Assembly (NCBI RefSeq): GCF_001590865.1
Contig: NZ_BBUY01000007.1
Span: 36,761-100,760 of the forward strand
Source of the DNA: Streptomyces sp. NBRC 110611
GTDB taxonomy: Bacteria > Actinomycetota > Actinomycetes > Streptomycetales > Streptomycetaceae
Reading direction: 5' to 3'
DNA: 64,000 nt
The notes under the pieces are model-generated. The model did not search any database and was not told the origin of the DNA. It worked only from the letters and a program-made list of their open reading frames with translations. Shown here in pieces: positions 34,011-43,063 of the stretch (positions are counted from its first letter, which is position 1; each line of letters opens with the position of its first letter). The position numbers were made by a program, and so were the translations under genes.

Positions 34011-35080
34011 ACTCGATGAAGCAGATCCTCTTCTCCGGAATGATCGGGCTCTTCCTGACCCTGATCGGCACCCCGCTGCTGATCAAGCTGCTGGCCAAGA
34101 AGGGGTACGGGCAGTTCATCCGCGATGACGGCCCGCGGACCCACGGCAGCAAGAAGGGCACGCCCACCATGGGCGGTATCTCCTTCATCCTGGCCACGAT
34201 CATCGCGTACGCCCTGACGAAGGTGATCACCTCCAGCGATCCGACCTTCTCCGGTGTGCTGGTGCTCTTCCTCTTCGCGGGGATGGGCCTGGTCGGTTTC
34301 CTCGACGACTACATCAAGATCGTCAAGCAGCGGTCGCTGGGCCTGCGGGCCAAGGCGAAGATGGCCGGTCAGCTGATCGTCGGTATCGCCTTCGCGGTGC
34401 TCTCGCTGCAGTTCGCCGACACCCGCGGACAGACCCCGGCCTCGGACCGGCTGTCCTTCACCCAGGACTTCGGCTGGCAGATCGGCCCGGTGATCTTCGT
34501 GATCTGGGCGCTGTTCATGATCCTGGCGATGTCCAACGGCGTGAACCTCACCGACGGCCTCGACGGCCTGGCCACCGGCGCCTCGGTGATGGTCTTCGGT
34601 GCGTACACGTTCATCGGCATCTGGCAGTACCAGGAGTCCTGCGCCAACGTGCCCACCGCGGGCCCGGGCTGTTACGAGGTCCGTGACCCGCTCGACCTCG
34701 CGGTGGTCGCCTCCGCCCTGATGGGCGCCTGCTTCGGCTTCCTGTGGTGGAACACCTCGCCCGCCAAGATCTTCATGGGCGACACCGGCTCGCTGGCCCT
34801 CGGCGGCGCGCTGGCGGGTCTGGCGATCTGCTCCCGTACGGAGCTGCTGCTGGCCGTCCTCGGCGGTCTCTTCGTCCTGATCACGATGTCCGTGGTCATC
34901 CAGGTCGGATCCTTCCGGCTCACCGGTAAGCGGGTCTTCCGGATGGCGCCGCTCCAGCACCACTTCGAACTCAAGGGGTGGTCGGAAGTCCTTGTGGTGG
35001 TCCGGTTCTGGATCATCCAGGGCATGTGCGTCATCGTGGGACTCGGCATCTTCTACGGCGGCTGGCAGGCGGCGAAGTGA
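34007..35080 (+). CDS. mraY: Phospho-MurNAc-pentapeptide translocase
   Basis: MraY transfers the precursor to undecaprenyl phosphate to form lipid I. The 357-residue protein has about ten membrane helices and the family motifs: TPTMGG near residue 49, FLDDYIK near 98-104, NLTDGLDGLATG near 181-192 and FMGDTGSLALGG near 256-267. The ATG overlaps the murF stop and its own stop overlaps the murD start, so the three genes are translationally coupled. Confidence 0.96.
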   Translation: MNSMKQILFSGMIGLFLTLIGTPLLIKLLAKKGYGQFIRDDGPRTHGSKKGTPTMGGISFILATIIAYALTKVITSSDPTFSGVLVLFLFAGMGLVGFLDDYIKIVKQRSLGLRAKAKMAGQLIVGIAFAVLSLQFADTRGQTPASDRLSFTQDFGWQIGPVIFVIWALFMILAMSNGVNLTDGLDGLATGASVMVFGAYTFIGIWQYQESCANVPTAGPGCYEVRDPLDLAVVASALMGACFGFLWWNTSPAKIFMGDTGSLALGGALAGLAICSRTELLLAVLGGLFVLITMSVVIQVGSFRLTGKRVFRMAPLQHHFELKGWSEVLVVVRFWIIQGMCVIVGLGIFYGGWQAAK

Positions 35081-36552
35081 CCACGTACGACCCGATCCGG
35101 ACCCCCGCGGAGTTCGCCGGCCGGCGGATCACCGTCGCCGGCCTGGGCGTGAGCGGTGTGCCCGCCGCCCGCGCCCTGGCCGGCCTCGGCGCCCGTGTCA
35201 CCGTCGTCAACAGCGGCGACGGTGAGCGCGAGCGCGCCCAGGCCGCCGAGCTGGAGGCGCTCGGGGTGACCGTCCGCCTCGGCAACGGAACTGCATCTGA
35301 CAGCGGCTCCGCCGCGGGGCTGCCCGAGGGCACGGAGCTGGTCGTCACCACCCCCGGGTGGAAGCCCACCAGCCCGCTGTTCCTCGCCGCCGAGCAGGCC
35401 GGCGTTCCGGTGTGGGGCGATGTGGAGCTGGCCTGGCGGCTGCGCGGACCCGGCGCGGCCCCCTGGCTGGCGGTCACCGGCACCAACGGCAAGACCACCA
35501 CCGTCCGGATGCTGGCGTCGATCCTGGAAGCGGCCGGTCTGCGCACCGCCGCGGTCGGCAACATCGGCGTCCCGCTGGTCGACGTCGTGCTCTCCGACGA
35601 GCCGTACGACGTGCTCGCCGTCGAGCTCTCCAGCTACCAGCTGCACTGGGCGCCGTCGGTCCGCGCGCACTCCGCGGCGGTCCTCAACCTCGCCCCCGAC
35701 CACCTCGACTGGCACGGCTCGATGGCGGCGTACGCCGCCGACAAGGGCCGGATCTACGAGGGCAACACCGTCGCCTGCGTCTACAACGTCGCCGACCCGG
35801 CGACCGAGGACCTGGTCCGGGAGGCCGACGTCGAGGAGGGCTGCCGGGCCATCGGCTTCACCCTCGGCACGCCGGGCCCCTCCCAGCTGGGCGTCGTGGA
35901 CGGCATCCTCGTCGACCGCGCCTTCGTCGAGAACCGGCACCAGCAGGCGCAGGAGCTGGCCGAGGTCGCGGACCTCGCGCCCCCGTCGGGCACGGCGGCA
36001 CCGCACAACATCGCCAACGCCCTCGCGGCGGCGGCGCTGGCCCGGGCCTTCGGGGTGCCGGCGAGCGCGGTACGCGACGGACTGCGCGCCTTCCGCCCGG
36101 ACGCGCACCGCATCCAGCACATCGCGGAGGTCGGCGGCGTCACGTACATCGACGACTCCAAGGCCACCAACACGCACGCCGCCGAGGCGTCGCTGGCGGC
36201 GTACGAGCGCATCGTGTGGATCGCCGGCGGGCTCGCCAAGGGCGCGACCTTCGACGACCTGGTGCGCGGGGCGGCGGACCGGCTGCGCGGAGTGGTGCTG
36301 ATCGGCGCCGATCGGGCGCTGATTCGCGAAGCCCTGGCGCGACACGCCCCCGATGTGCCGGTGGCCGACCTCGACCGGACCGACACTGGGGCGATGTCTC
36401 AGGCGGTACGGGAAGCGACCCGCCTGGCCGAGCCCGGGGACACCGTGCTGCTGGCTCCGGCCTGTGCCTCGATGGACATGTTCGTCAATTACAACAAGCG
36501 GGGCGACGCCTTCGCCGCCGCGGTCACTGCCCTGACCGCACAGGATCACTAG
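35077..36552 (+). CDS. murD: UDP-MurNAc-L-Ala:D-Glu ligase
   Basis: MurD adds D-glutamate to UDP-MurNAc-L-Ala. The 491-residue protein has an N-terminal Rossmann-like domain (ITVAGLGVSGVPAA), the ATP motif VTGTNGKTTTVRM with Lys 139, and YIDDSKATNTHA near residue 358-369. The GTG at 35077 overlaps the mraY stop by 4 bases (GTGA). It is followed after 57 bases by ftsW. Confidence 0.95.
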   Translation: MTTYDPIRTPAEFAGRRITVAGLGVSGVPAARALAGLGARVTVVNSGDGERERAQAAELEALGVTVRLGNGTASDSGSAAGLPEGTELVVTTPGWKPTSPLFLAAEQAGVPVWGDVELAWRLRGPGAAPWLAVTGTNGKTTTVRMLASILEAAGLRTAAVGNIGVPLVDVVLSDEPYDVLAVELSSYQLHWAPSVRAHSAAVLNLAPDHLDWHGSMAAYAADKGRIYEGNTVACVYNVADPATEDLVREADVEEGCRAIGFTLGTPGPSQLGVVDGILVDRAFVENRHQQAQELAEVADLAPPSGTAAPHNIANALAAAALARAFGVPASAVRDGLRAFRPDAHRIQHIAEVGGVTYIDDSKATNTHAAEASLAAYERIVWIAGGLAKGATFDDLVRGAADRLRGVVLIGADRALIREALARHAPDVPVADLDRTDTGAMSQAVREATRLAEPGDTVLLAPACASMDMFVNYNKRGDAFAAAVTALTAQDH

Positions 36553-36609
36553 CCGGTTTCTCCCCGCTGCCGCCGTGACCCGACGGCGCGGATCCCTGGA
36601 GGGACGAGG

Positions 36610-37998
36610 ATGACGGCCCGATCGGCGAAGACGGGGCGGGCGGGCGGGAACCAGTCAGCGCGGGCGGGCGGGGGGAAGACCTCCAGAGCCGGCCGGGCTC
36701 CGGCCCGTCCGCCGCGCCGGACCGCCGGCGCCCGCCCGCCGCGCGGCGGCCCCCGGAGGCTGCACACCCGGCTGCGGCGGGCCTGGGACCGTCCGCTGAC
36801 CGCGTACTACCTCATCCTCGGCGGCAGTCTGCTGATCACGGTCCTGGGACTGGTGATGGTCTACTCGGCGTCCCAGATCAAGGCGCTGCAGTCCGGTCTC
36901 GCCCCGACGTACTTCTTCCGCAAGCAGCTGATCGCCGCCGTGCTCGGGGGCGTGCTGCTGCTGTTCGCCGCGCGGGGGTCGGTACGGGTGCACCGTACGC
37001 TGGCCTATCCGCTGCTGGCGGTCACGGTGTTCCTGATGGTCCTGGTGCAGATCCCGGACGTCGGGGTCACGGTCAACGGCAACCGGAACTGGCTCAGCAT
37101 CGGCGGGCCTTTCCAGATGCAACCGAGCGAGTTCGGCAAGCTCGCGCTGGTCCTGTGGGCCGCCGACCTGCTGGCCCGCAAGCACGACAAGAAGCTGCTG
37201 GGGCAGTGGAAGCACCTGCTGGTGCCGCTGGTCCCGGTGGCCTTCCTGCTGCTCGGGCTGATCATGCTCGGCGGTGACATGGGCACCGCGATCATCCTCG
37301 CGGCGATCCTCTTCGGGCTGCTGTGGCTGGCCGGTGCGCCGACCCGGCTGTTCGTGGGGGTGCTGGGCTCGGCCGCGGTGATCGGCGCGCTGCTGATCGC
37401 GACCAGCGCCAACCGGATGTCCCGGCTGGCCTGTATCGGCGCGACCGATCCGGGGCCCGGTGACCAGTGCTGGCAGGCCGTGCACGGGATCTACGCCCTG
37501 GCCTCAGGCGGATTCTTCGGTTCCGGTCTCGGCGCGAGTATGGAAAAATGGGGTGAACTCCCTGAACCGCACACCGACTTCATCTTCGCCATCACCGGGG
37601 AGGAACTGGGGCTGGCGGGGACGCTGTCGGTGCTCGCCCTCTTCGCGGCTCTAGGCTATGCGGGTATCCGCGTGGCCGGACGCACGGAGGACCTCTTCGT
37701 ACGGTACGCCGCGGGCGGCGTGACCACCTGGATCACGGCCCAGGCCGTGATCAATATCGGTGCGGTGCTCGGCCTGTTGCCGATCGCCGGTGTCCCGCTC
37801 CCGCTGTTCTCCTACGGAGGCTCCGCCCTGCTGCCGACGATGTTCGCCGTCGGGCTGCTGATCGCCTTCGCGCGTGACGAGCCCGCCGCACGGGCGGCGT
37901 TGGCCATGCGGCAGCCGGTCTTCGGCAGAAAACCGGCTGGGGTGAGATGGAAGACGATGAGACGGCGCGTCAAGAAGCGGCCGTCCGGAGAGCGGTGA
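36610..37998 (+). CDS. ftsW: Septal peptidoglycan glycosyltransferase FtsW (SEDS family)
   Basis: FtsW polymerises lipid II at the septum in partnership with FtsI. The 462-residue protein has a basic N-terminal tail of about 50 residues and about ten membrane helices. SEDS signatures include NGNRNWLSIG near residue 155-164, GLGASMEKWGELPEPHTDFI near 308-327 and PLPLFSYGGSALL near 397-409. The ATG follows GGAGGGACGAGG. MurG starts 6 bases after its stop. Confidence 0.95.
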   Translation: MTARSAKTGRAGGNQSARAGGGKTSRAGRAPARPPRRTAGARPPRGGPRRLHTRLRRAWDRPLTAYYLILGGSLLITVLGLVMVYSASQIKALQSGLAPTYFFRKQLIAAVLGGVLLLFAARGSVRVHRTLAYPLLAVTVFLMVLVQIPDVGVTVNGNRNWLSIGGPFQMQPSEFGKLALVLWAADLLARKHDKKLLGQWKHLLVPLVPVAFLLLGLIMLGGDMGTAIILAAILFGLLWLAGAPTRLFVGVLGSAAVIGALLIATSANRMSRLACIGATDPGPGDQCWQAVHGIYALASGGFFGSGLGASMEKWGELPEPHTDFIFAITGEELGLAGTLSVLALFAALGYAGIRVAGRTEDLFVRYAAGGVTTWITAQAVINIGAVLGLLPIAGVPLPLFSYGGSALLPTMFAVGLLIAFARDEPAARAALAMRQPVFGRKPAGVRWKTMRRRVKKRPSGER

Positions 37999-38004
37999 AT
38001 TTCG

Positions 38005-39096
38005 GTGCATGTCGTACTCGCCGGTGGGGGGACCGCCGGCCACATCGAGCCCGCGCTCGCCCTCGCGGACGCCCTGCGGAGGCAGGACCCCACCGTGGGG
38101 ATCACGGCACTCGGCACGGAGCGGGGCCTGGAGACCCGGCTCGTCCCGGAGCGCGGCTATGAGCTCGGTCTCATCCCGGCCGTACCGCTGCCGCGCAAGC
38201 CCACGCCCGAACTGATCACCGTCCCCGGGCGGCTGCGCGGCACCATCAAGGCCGCCGAGCAGATCCTGGAGCGCACCAAGGCGGACTGCGTGGTCGGCTT
38301 CGGCGGCTACGTGGCGCTGCCCGGATACCTGGCCGCCAAGCGGCTCGGCGTGCCGATCGTCGTCCACGAGGCCAACGCCCGCCCCGGCCTGGCCAACAAG
38401 ATCGGCTCGCGGTACGCCAAGTTCGTCGCCGTCAGCACGCCGGACAGCAAGCTGCGCGGCGCCCGGTACGTCGGCATCCCGCTGCGCCGCACCATCGCCA
38501 CCCTCGACCGGGCCGCGGTCCGCCCCGAGGCGCGCGCCGCGTTCGGCCTCGACCCCAACCTGCCGACGCTCCTGGTGTCCGGCGGTTCCCAGGGCGCCCG
38601 CCGGCTGAACGAGGTCATCCAGGCCACCGTTCCGGCGCTGCAGCGGGCCGGGATCCAGGTGCTGCACGCGGTCGGCCCGAAGAACGAACTGCCGCATGTG
38701 GACAACATGCCCGGCATGCCCCCCTATGTCCCGGTACCGTACGTGGACCGGATGGATCTCGCCTACGCCGCGGCCGACATGATGCTCTGCCGCGCGGGCG
38801 CGATGACCGTCGCCGAGCTGTCCGCCGTCGGGCTGCCCGCCGCCTTCGTCCCGCTGCCCATCGGCAACGGCGAACAGCGGCTGAACGCCCAGCCGCTGGT
38901 CAACGCCGGCGGAGGCCTGCTGGTCGACGACGCCCAGCTGACCCCGGACTGGGTGCAGAGCAGCGTGCTCCCCGTCCTGTCGGATCCGCACCGGCTGTAC
39001 GAGATGTCCCGCGCGGCCTCGGAGTTCGGCCGCCGGGACGCCGACGAGCTGCTGGTCGGCATGGTGTACGAGGCGATCGAGCAGCACCGCAAGTAG
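38005..39096 (+). CDS. murG: UDP-GlcNAc transferase MurG (lipid II synthesis)
   Basis: MurG adds GlcNAc to lipid I on the inner membrane face. The 363-residue GT-B enzyme has VVLAGGGTAGHIEPALALA at the N-terminus, GFGGYVALPGYLAA near residue 97-110, VHEANARPGLANK near 119-131 and SGGSQGARRLNE near 192-203. The GTG at 38005 follows a GGAGAG about 14 bases upstream. It is tightly packed between ftsW and ftsQ. Confidence 0.96.
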   Translation: MHVVLAGGGTAGHIEPALALADALRRQDPTVGITALGTERGLETRLVPERGYELGLIPAVPLPRKPTPELITVPGRLRGTIKAAEQILERTKADCVVGFGGYVALPGYLAAKRLGVPIVVHEANARPGLANKIGSRYAKFVAVSTPDSKLRGARYVGIPLRRTIATLDRAAVRPEARAAFGLDPNLPTLLVSGGSQGARRLNEVIQATVPALQRAGIQVLHAVGPKNELPHVDNMPGMPPYVPVPYVDRMDLAYAAADMMLCRAGAMTVAELSAVGLPAAFVPLPIGNGEQRLNAQPLVNAGGGLLVDDAQLTPDWVQSSVLPVLSDPHRLYEMSRAASEFGRRDADELLVGMVYEAIEQHRK

Positions 39097-39118
39097 CGCG
39101 CGAGAGAGGGCAGGGAGC

Positions 39119-39934
39119 GTGGCCGGACCGACGACCGCCCGGCGCGGCGAGAAGAAGTCACGGCCCGGCCCGCCCTCCGCCGGGGCGCCCACCGGACGAA
39201 GACTCCGGTGGGCGCGCGTCCGGTTCCGCGCGCCGGGCCGTCGTGGTCTGATCATCATCACGGTCCTCGCGGTGCTGCTGGGCGGGTTCGGGGCCTGGGC
39301 CCTGTACGCCTCGGACTGGTTCCGGGTGGCGCGCGTCGAGGCCACCGGCACCGATGTGCTGACCCCGCGTGAGGTCGTGGCCGCCGCGGACGCCCCGATG
39401 GACACACCGCTCATTTCGGTGAATACGGATGCGATGGCGCGCCGGGTGACGTCCCGGCTGCCACGGGTCAAGAGCGTTGACGTCGAACGGTCCTGGCCGG
39501 ACACGATCGGTCTGAAGGTGACCGAGAGAACGCCGGAACTCGTGATGCGCGAGGACGGAAAGTTCGTCGAAGTGGACATCGAGGGCGTCCGGTTCGCCAC
39601 CGTGGCCACCGCGCCCCAGGGCGTTCCGCTGCTGGAACTGGCCGTTTCGGACTTCCCCGGTCCGCGCCGGTTCGGAAACGACCGTTTGCGGCGCGCCGGG
39701 GCCGAGGCCGCCCGGGATCTGTCCGCGGCCGTGCACCGGGACGTCCGCACGGTCCGGGTACGGTCGTACGACTCGATCACCCTTGAGCTGACCGGCGGGC
39801 GCAGGGTCGCCTGGGGCAGCAGCGAACAGGGCGCCGAGAAGGCGAAGGTGCTCACCGCGCTGCTGAAAGCGGCACGTGACGCGCGCCACTTCGATGTCTC
39901 CGTCCCCAGCGCCCCGGCGGCGTCGCGGAGTTGA
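39119..39934 (+). CDS. ftsQ: Cell division protein FtsQ
   Basis: The 271-residue bitopic divisome protein has a basic cytoplasmic tail (about 1-40), a membrane helix near residue 41-62 (LIIITVLAVLLGGFGAWALY), a POTRA domain (about 65-135, FRVARVEATGTDVLTPREV) and the FtsQ-type beta domain. FtsQ links FtsL/FtsB to the Z-ring and helps control FtsW-FtsI. The GTG follows AGGGAG by about 4 bases. A 282-base gap with ftsZ control signals follows. Confidence 0.93.
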   Translation: MAGPTTARRGEKKSRPGPPSAGAPTGRRLRWARVRFRAPGRRGLIIITVLAVLLGGFGAWALYASDWFRVARVEATGTDVLTPREVVAAADAPMDTPLISVNTDAMARRVTSRLPRVKSVDVERSWPDTIGLKVTERTPELVMREDGKFVEVDIEGVRFATVATAPQGVPLLELAVSDFPGPRRFGNDRLRRAGAEAARDLSAAVHRDVRTVRVRSYDSITLELTGGRRVAWGSSEQGAEKAKVLTALLKAARDARHFDVSVPSAPAASRS

Positions 39935-39972
39935 CGTACCGAGTCGCAGGCCAGCACCCTGGATGGCTACGA

Positions 39973-39990
39973 CTATGGGTGATCACATAG
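39973..39990. promoter_or_regulatory. BldD-like palindrome upstream of ftsZ
   Basis: CTATGGGTGATCACATAG has a GTGATCAC core that fits the BldD half-site pairing AGTGA with TCACC, plus outer CTATG/CATAG arms. ftsZ is reported as a BldD target in S. coelicolor. It lies about 50 bases upstream of the promoter-like sequence at 40025. Binding is inferred. Confidence 0.55.
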
Positions 39991-40024
39991 GGTGAAAAGA
40001 AAAACGGGAGGTTCGGCGTGTTCG

Positions 40025-40054
40025 TTGAACGCGCGCGCCTTGTCGACTTAGTGT
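40025..40054 (+). promoter_or_regulatory. Candidate ftsZ promoter (TTGAAC-18-TAGTGT)
   Basis: TTGAAC at 40025-40030 and TAGTGT at 40049-40054 are 18 bp apart, a reasonable vegetative promoter about 163 bases upstream of ftsZ. Several ftsZ promoters are known in Streptomyces; I can support only this one by eye. Confidence 0.5.
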
Positions 40055-40089
40055 CTCGTTCCAAAGGGACTATGGACCCCAGGACCACA

Positions 40090-40190
40090 GACACAGGTAA
40101 CCCTAAACTTCAACGTTAGGGTTCGGGTCGGCGACACGGACCGTCCCATCGGCATCAGTCGGCGTCCACACGCAAGTGCGGCGACGACAC
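40090..40190. promoter_or_regulatory. GACAC motifs (WhiA core) and an 8-bp inverted repeat before ftsZ
   Basis: GACAC occurs at 40090-40094, 40133-40137 and 40186-40190, and in inverse at 40051-40055. GACAC is the WhiA core motif, and ftsZ is a known WhiA/WhiB-dependent gene. Between them AACCCTAA (40099-40106) and TTAGGGTT (40116-40123) form a perfect 8-bp inverted repeat around 9 bases. Confidence 0.5.
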
Positions 40191-40216
40191 GTAACTCGAG
40201 GCGAGAGGCCTTCGAC

Positions 40217-41464
40217 GTGGCAGCACCGCAGAACTACCTCGCAGTCATCAAGGTCGTCGGCATCGGCGGCGGTGGCGTGAACGCCATCAACCGGATGATC
40301 GAGGTCGGGCTCAAGGGCGTCGAGTTCATCGCGATCAACACCGATGCGCAGGCGCTGCTGATGAGCGACGCCGACGTCAAGCTCGATGTCGGCCGCGAAA
40401 TGACCCGCGGCCTCGGCGCCGGCGCCAACCCGGATGTGGGGCGCAAGGCGGCCGAGGACCACCGAGAGGAGATCGAGGAGGTCCTCAAGGGGGCCGACAT
40501 GGTCTTCGTGACCGCGGGCGAGGGCGGCGGCACCGGCACCGGCGGCGCACCCGTCGTCGCCAACATCGCGCGCTCGCTGGGCGCCCTGACGATCGGTGTG
40601 GTCACCCGGCCGTTCACCTTCGAGGGCCGCCGTCGCGCCAATCAGGCCGAGGACGGCATCGCCCAGCTGCGCGAAGAGGTCGACACCCTCATCGTGATCC
40701 CCAACGACCGACTGCTGTCCATCTCGGACCGCCAGGTGAGCGTGCTCGACGCGTTCAAGTCCGCGGACCAGGTACTGCTGTCGGGTGTCCAGGGCATCAC
40801 CGACCTGATCACCACCCCCGGCCTGATCAACCTCGACTTCGCGGACGTCAAGTCCGTGATGTCGGAGGCCGGCTCGGCCCTCATGGGCATCGGCTCGGCG
40901 CGCGGCGACGACCGCGCGGTGGCGGCCGCAGAGATGGCGATCTCCTCGCCGCTCCTGGAGGCGTCCATCGACGGCGCCCGCGGCGTGCTGCTCTCCATCT
41001 CCGGCGGCTCCGACCTCGGTCTCTTCGAGATCAACGAGGCCGCGCAGCTGGTCAGCGAGGCGGCGCACCCGGAAGCCAACATCATCTTCGGCGCGGTCAT
41101 CGACGACGCGCTGGGCGACGAGGTCCGGGTCACGGTCATCGCCGCGGGCTTCGACGGTGGCCAGCCGCCGGCCCGCCGCGACGCGCAGGCCTCGCTCCCG
41201 AAGCGTGAGGAGCCCGCACCGGCCCCGGCCCGTCCGGCCGCCCCGCCGGAGCCGCGGACGTCCTCGTCCTTCGGCGGCCTGGGTTCGGTCCCGGTCCGGG
41301 ACGCGGGGACCGCCCCCGCCGAGCGGGCGGGGGAGTCGGCCCCGGCCGAGTCCTCCTCGCTGGGCGAGGTACCGGCGCCCCCCGCGGCCGCCCCCCAGGT
41401 CCCCCAGGCCCGCCCGTACACCGACTCCGCCGAGGAACTGGACGTTCCCGACTTCCTGAAGTGA
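40217..41464 (+). CDS. ftsZ: Cell division GTPase FtsZ
   Basis: FtsZ is the tubulin homologue that polymerises into Z-rings; in streptomycetes it drives vegetative cross-walls and sporulation septa. The 415-residue protein has IKVVGIGGGGVNAINRM near residue 11, the GGGTGTG signature near 104-110, the T7-loop NLDFADVKSVM near 206-216, a Pro/Ala-rich linker of about 85 residues and the C-terminal peptide LDVPDFLK that binds SepF/FtsW. The GTG at 40217 follows a GAGGCGAGAGG purine run. It is preceded by a control region with sporulation-type motifs. Confidence 0.98.
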   Translation: MAAPQNYLAVIKVVGIGGGGVNAINRMIEVGLKGVEFIAINTDAQALLMSDADVKLDVGREMTRGLGAGANPDVGRKAAEDHREEIEEVLKGADMVFVTAGEGGGTGTGGAPVVANIARSLGALTIGVVTRPFTFEGRRRANQAEDGIAQLREEVDTLIVIPNDRLLSISDRQVSVLDAFKSADQVLLSGVQGITDLITTPGLINLDFADVKSVMSEAGSALMGIGSARGDDRAVAAAEMAISSPLLEASIDGARGVLLSISGGSDLGLFEINEAAQLVSEAAHPEANIIFGAVIDDALGDEVRVTVIAAGFDGGQPPARRDAQASLPKREEPAPAPARPAAPPEPRTSSSFGGLGSVPVRDAGTAPAERAGESAPAESSSLGEVPAPPAAAPQVPQARPYTDSAEELDVPDFLK

Positions 41465-41477
41465 CAAAAGCACCGAA

Positions 41478-42218
41478 GTGATAGGGCAACAGCACCACGA
41501 GAGCGGCGCGCACTTCGCCTTCACCGACAGGTGGGGCGGGGTGAGCGCCGCTCCGTATGAGCAGCTCAACCTGGGCGGCGCGGTCGGCGACGACCCGCGC
41601 GCCGTACGCACCAACCGGGCCCGCGCGGCCGGCGCCCTCGGCCTCGACCCGGCCGCGGTGGTCTGGATGAACCAGGTCCACGGCCGGGATGTGGCGGTGG
41701 TCGACGGACCGTGGCGGGAGGCGGACATCCCCTGTGTGGACGCGGTGGTGACGGCCCGCCGGGGCCTGGCACTGGCCGTGCTGACCGCCGACTGCACCCC
41801 GGTCCTGCTGGCCGACCCGGTCGCCGGGGTCGCGGGGGCGGCGCATGCCGGCCGGCCCGGCCTGGTCGCCGGGGTGGTGCCGGCGGTCGTCGAGGCGATG
41901 CGGAAGCTGGGCGCCGAGCCGTCCCGGATCCTGGCGTACACCGGACCCGCGATCTGCGGGCGCTGTTACGAGGTGCCGGAGGCGATGCGCGCCGACGTCA
42001 GCGCGGTGGTGCCCGAGGCGTACGCGACGACGAGCTGGGGCACCCCGGCGGTGGACGTCACCGCGGGGGTACGGGCCCAACTCGCCGCGGCGGGGATGGT
42101 GGTGCGTGAGGATTCCCACATCTGTACCCGGGAATCCGCCGACCACTTCTCCTACCGGCGCGACCGTACGACCGGACGGCTCGCGAGCTATGTGTGGCTG
42201 GGAGAGACGGAACGGTGA
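41478..42218 (+). CDS. pgeF: Polyphenol oxidoreductase-fold protein PgeF/YlmD
   Basis: The 246-residue protein is of the YfiH/YlmD laccase-domain family. In E. coli the relative is a peptidoglycan editing factor that removes mis-incorporated L-Ser. Family motifs include HFAFTDRWGGVSAAPYEQLN (residues 13-32, spanning the start of the fold), MNQVHGRDV near 64-72, TADCTPVLLAD near 102 and AHAGRPGLVAGVV near 122-134, supplying the metal-site Cys and His. The GTG at 41478, 13 bases after ftsZ, lacks a strong ribosome site. Its stop overlaps the ylmE start. Confidence 0.88.
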   Translation: MIGQQHHESGAHFAFTDRWGGVSAAPYEQLNLGGAVGDDPRAVRTNRARAAGALGLDPAAVVWMNQVHGRDVAVVDGPWREADIPCVDAVVTARRGLALAVLTADCTPVLLADPVAGVAGAAHAGRPGLVAGVVPAVVEAMRKLGAEPSRILAYTGPAICGRCYEVPEAMRADVSAVVPEAYATTSWGTPAVDVTAGVRAQLAAAGMVVREDSHICTRESADHFSYRRDRTTGRLASYVWLGETER

Positions 42219-42940
42219 CGGACGACGACCGCAGAACGCAGCTGGCGGACAATCTGGCGCGGGTGGAGGATCGTATCTCCGCGGCCTGCGCCAAGGCCGG
42301 GCGGCCGCGTGACGACGTGGAACTGATCGTGGTCACCAAGACCTACCCCGCGAGCGATGTCCGGCTGCTCGCGGAACTGGGGGTGCGCCAGGTCGCGGAG
42401 AACCGCGATCAGGAAGCGGCACCCAAGGCCGCCGATTGCGCTGATCTGCCCCTTACTTGGCACTTCGTTGGACAACTGCAGACCAACAAGGTGCGGTCCG
42501 TGGCCGGTTATGCCGGGATTGTTCAATCGGTCGACCGGGCCAGACTCGTCACCGCGCTCTCCAGGGAGGCGGTGCGCGCCGGGCGCGAGCTGGGGTGCCT
42601 GATCCAGGTGGCACTTGACGCGGAGTCGGGCCGGCAGGGGGCGCGCGGCGGGGTGGCTCCCGACGGTGTCGAGGCGCTCGCCGAGGCGGTCGCGGCGGCC
42701 CAAGGGCTGCGTCTGGACGGTGTGATGACGGTCGCGCCGCTGGCCGGGCCGTATGCCGGACGCCAACTCGCCGCTTTCGAACGACTCATGGAAATCTCAA
42801 CCGACCTGCGCGCCACCCATCCTGCTGCCACCATGGTGTCCGCAGGGATGAGCGCGGACCTCGAGGACGCGGTGGCGGCCGGTGCGACACATGTGCGCGT
42901 CGGCACTGCGGTACTCGGAGTCCGACCACGGCTCGGGTAA
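42215..42940 (+). CDS. YggS/YlmE family PLP-binding protein
   Basis: The 241-residue single-domain PLP protein belongs to the COG0325 family that controls vitamin B6 and amino-acid pools. The PLP Lys is in LIVVTKTYPA near residue 37, and MSADLEDAVAAGATHVRVGT near 212-231 is the C-terminal phosphate-binding signature. The GTG at 42215 overlaps the pgeF stop (GTGA). Its place between ftsZ and sepF is conserved in Gram-positive bacteria (ylmE). Confidence 0.92.
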   Translation: MTDDDRRTQLADNLARVEDRISAACAKAGRPRDDVELIVVTKTYPASDVRLLAELGVRQVAENRDQEAAPKAADCADLPLTWHFVGQLQTNKVRSVAGYAGIVQSVDRARLVTALSREAVRAGRELGCLIQVALDAESGRQGARGGVAPDGVEALAEAVAAAQGLRLDGVMTVAPLAGPYAGRQLAAFERLMEISTDLRATHPAATMVSAGMSADLEDAVAAGATHVRVGTAVLGVRPRLG

Positions 42941-43063
42941 CGTCGCCAAGCAGGTCGGACCACAGCACAAAATATGGTCATTTCCGCAGAAAGCGGGGAT
43001 GCCACGTGGATCCAAGGCCCCTGGTGACGGAGCCGATCCACCACAGAGCGGAGGACGCAGAGA

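Noticed and set aside
40099..40123. Terminator after ftsQ
   Set aside because: The 8-bp inverted repeat is AT-containing and weak, lies far from ftsQ and close to ftsZ, and has no following T-run, so a regulatory site fits better.
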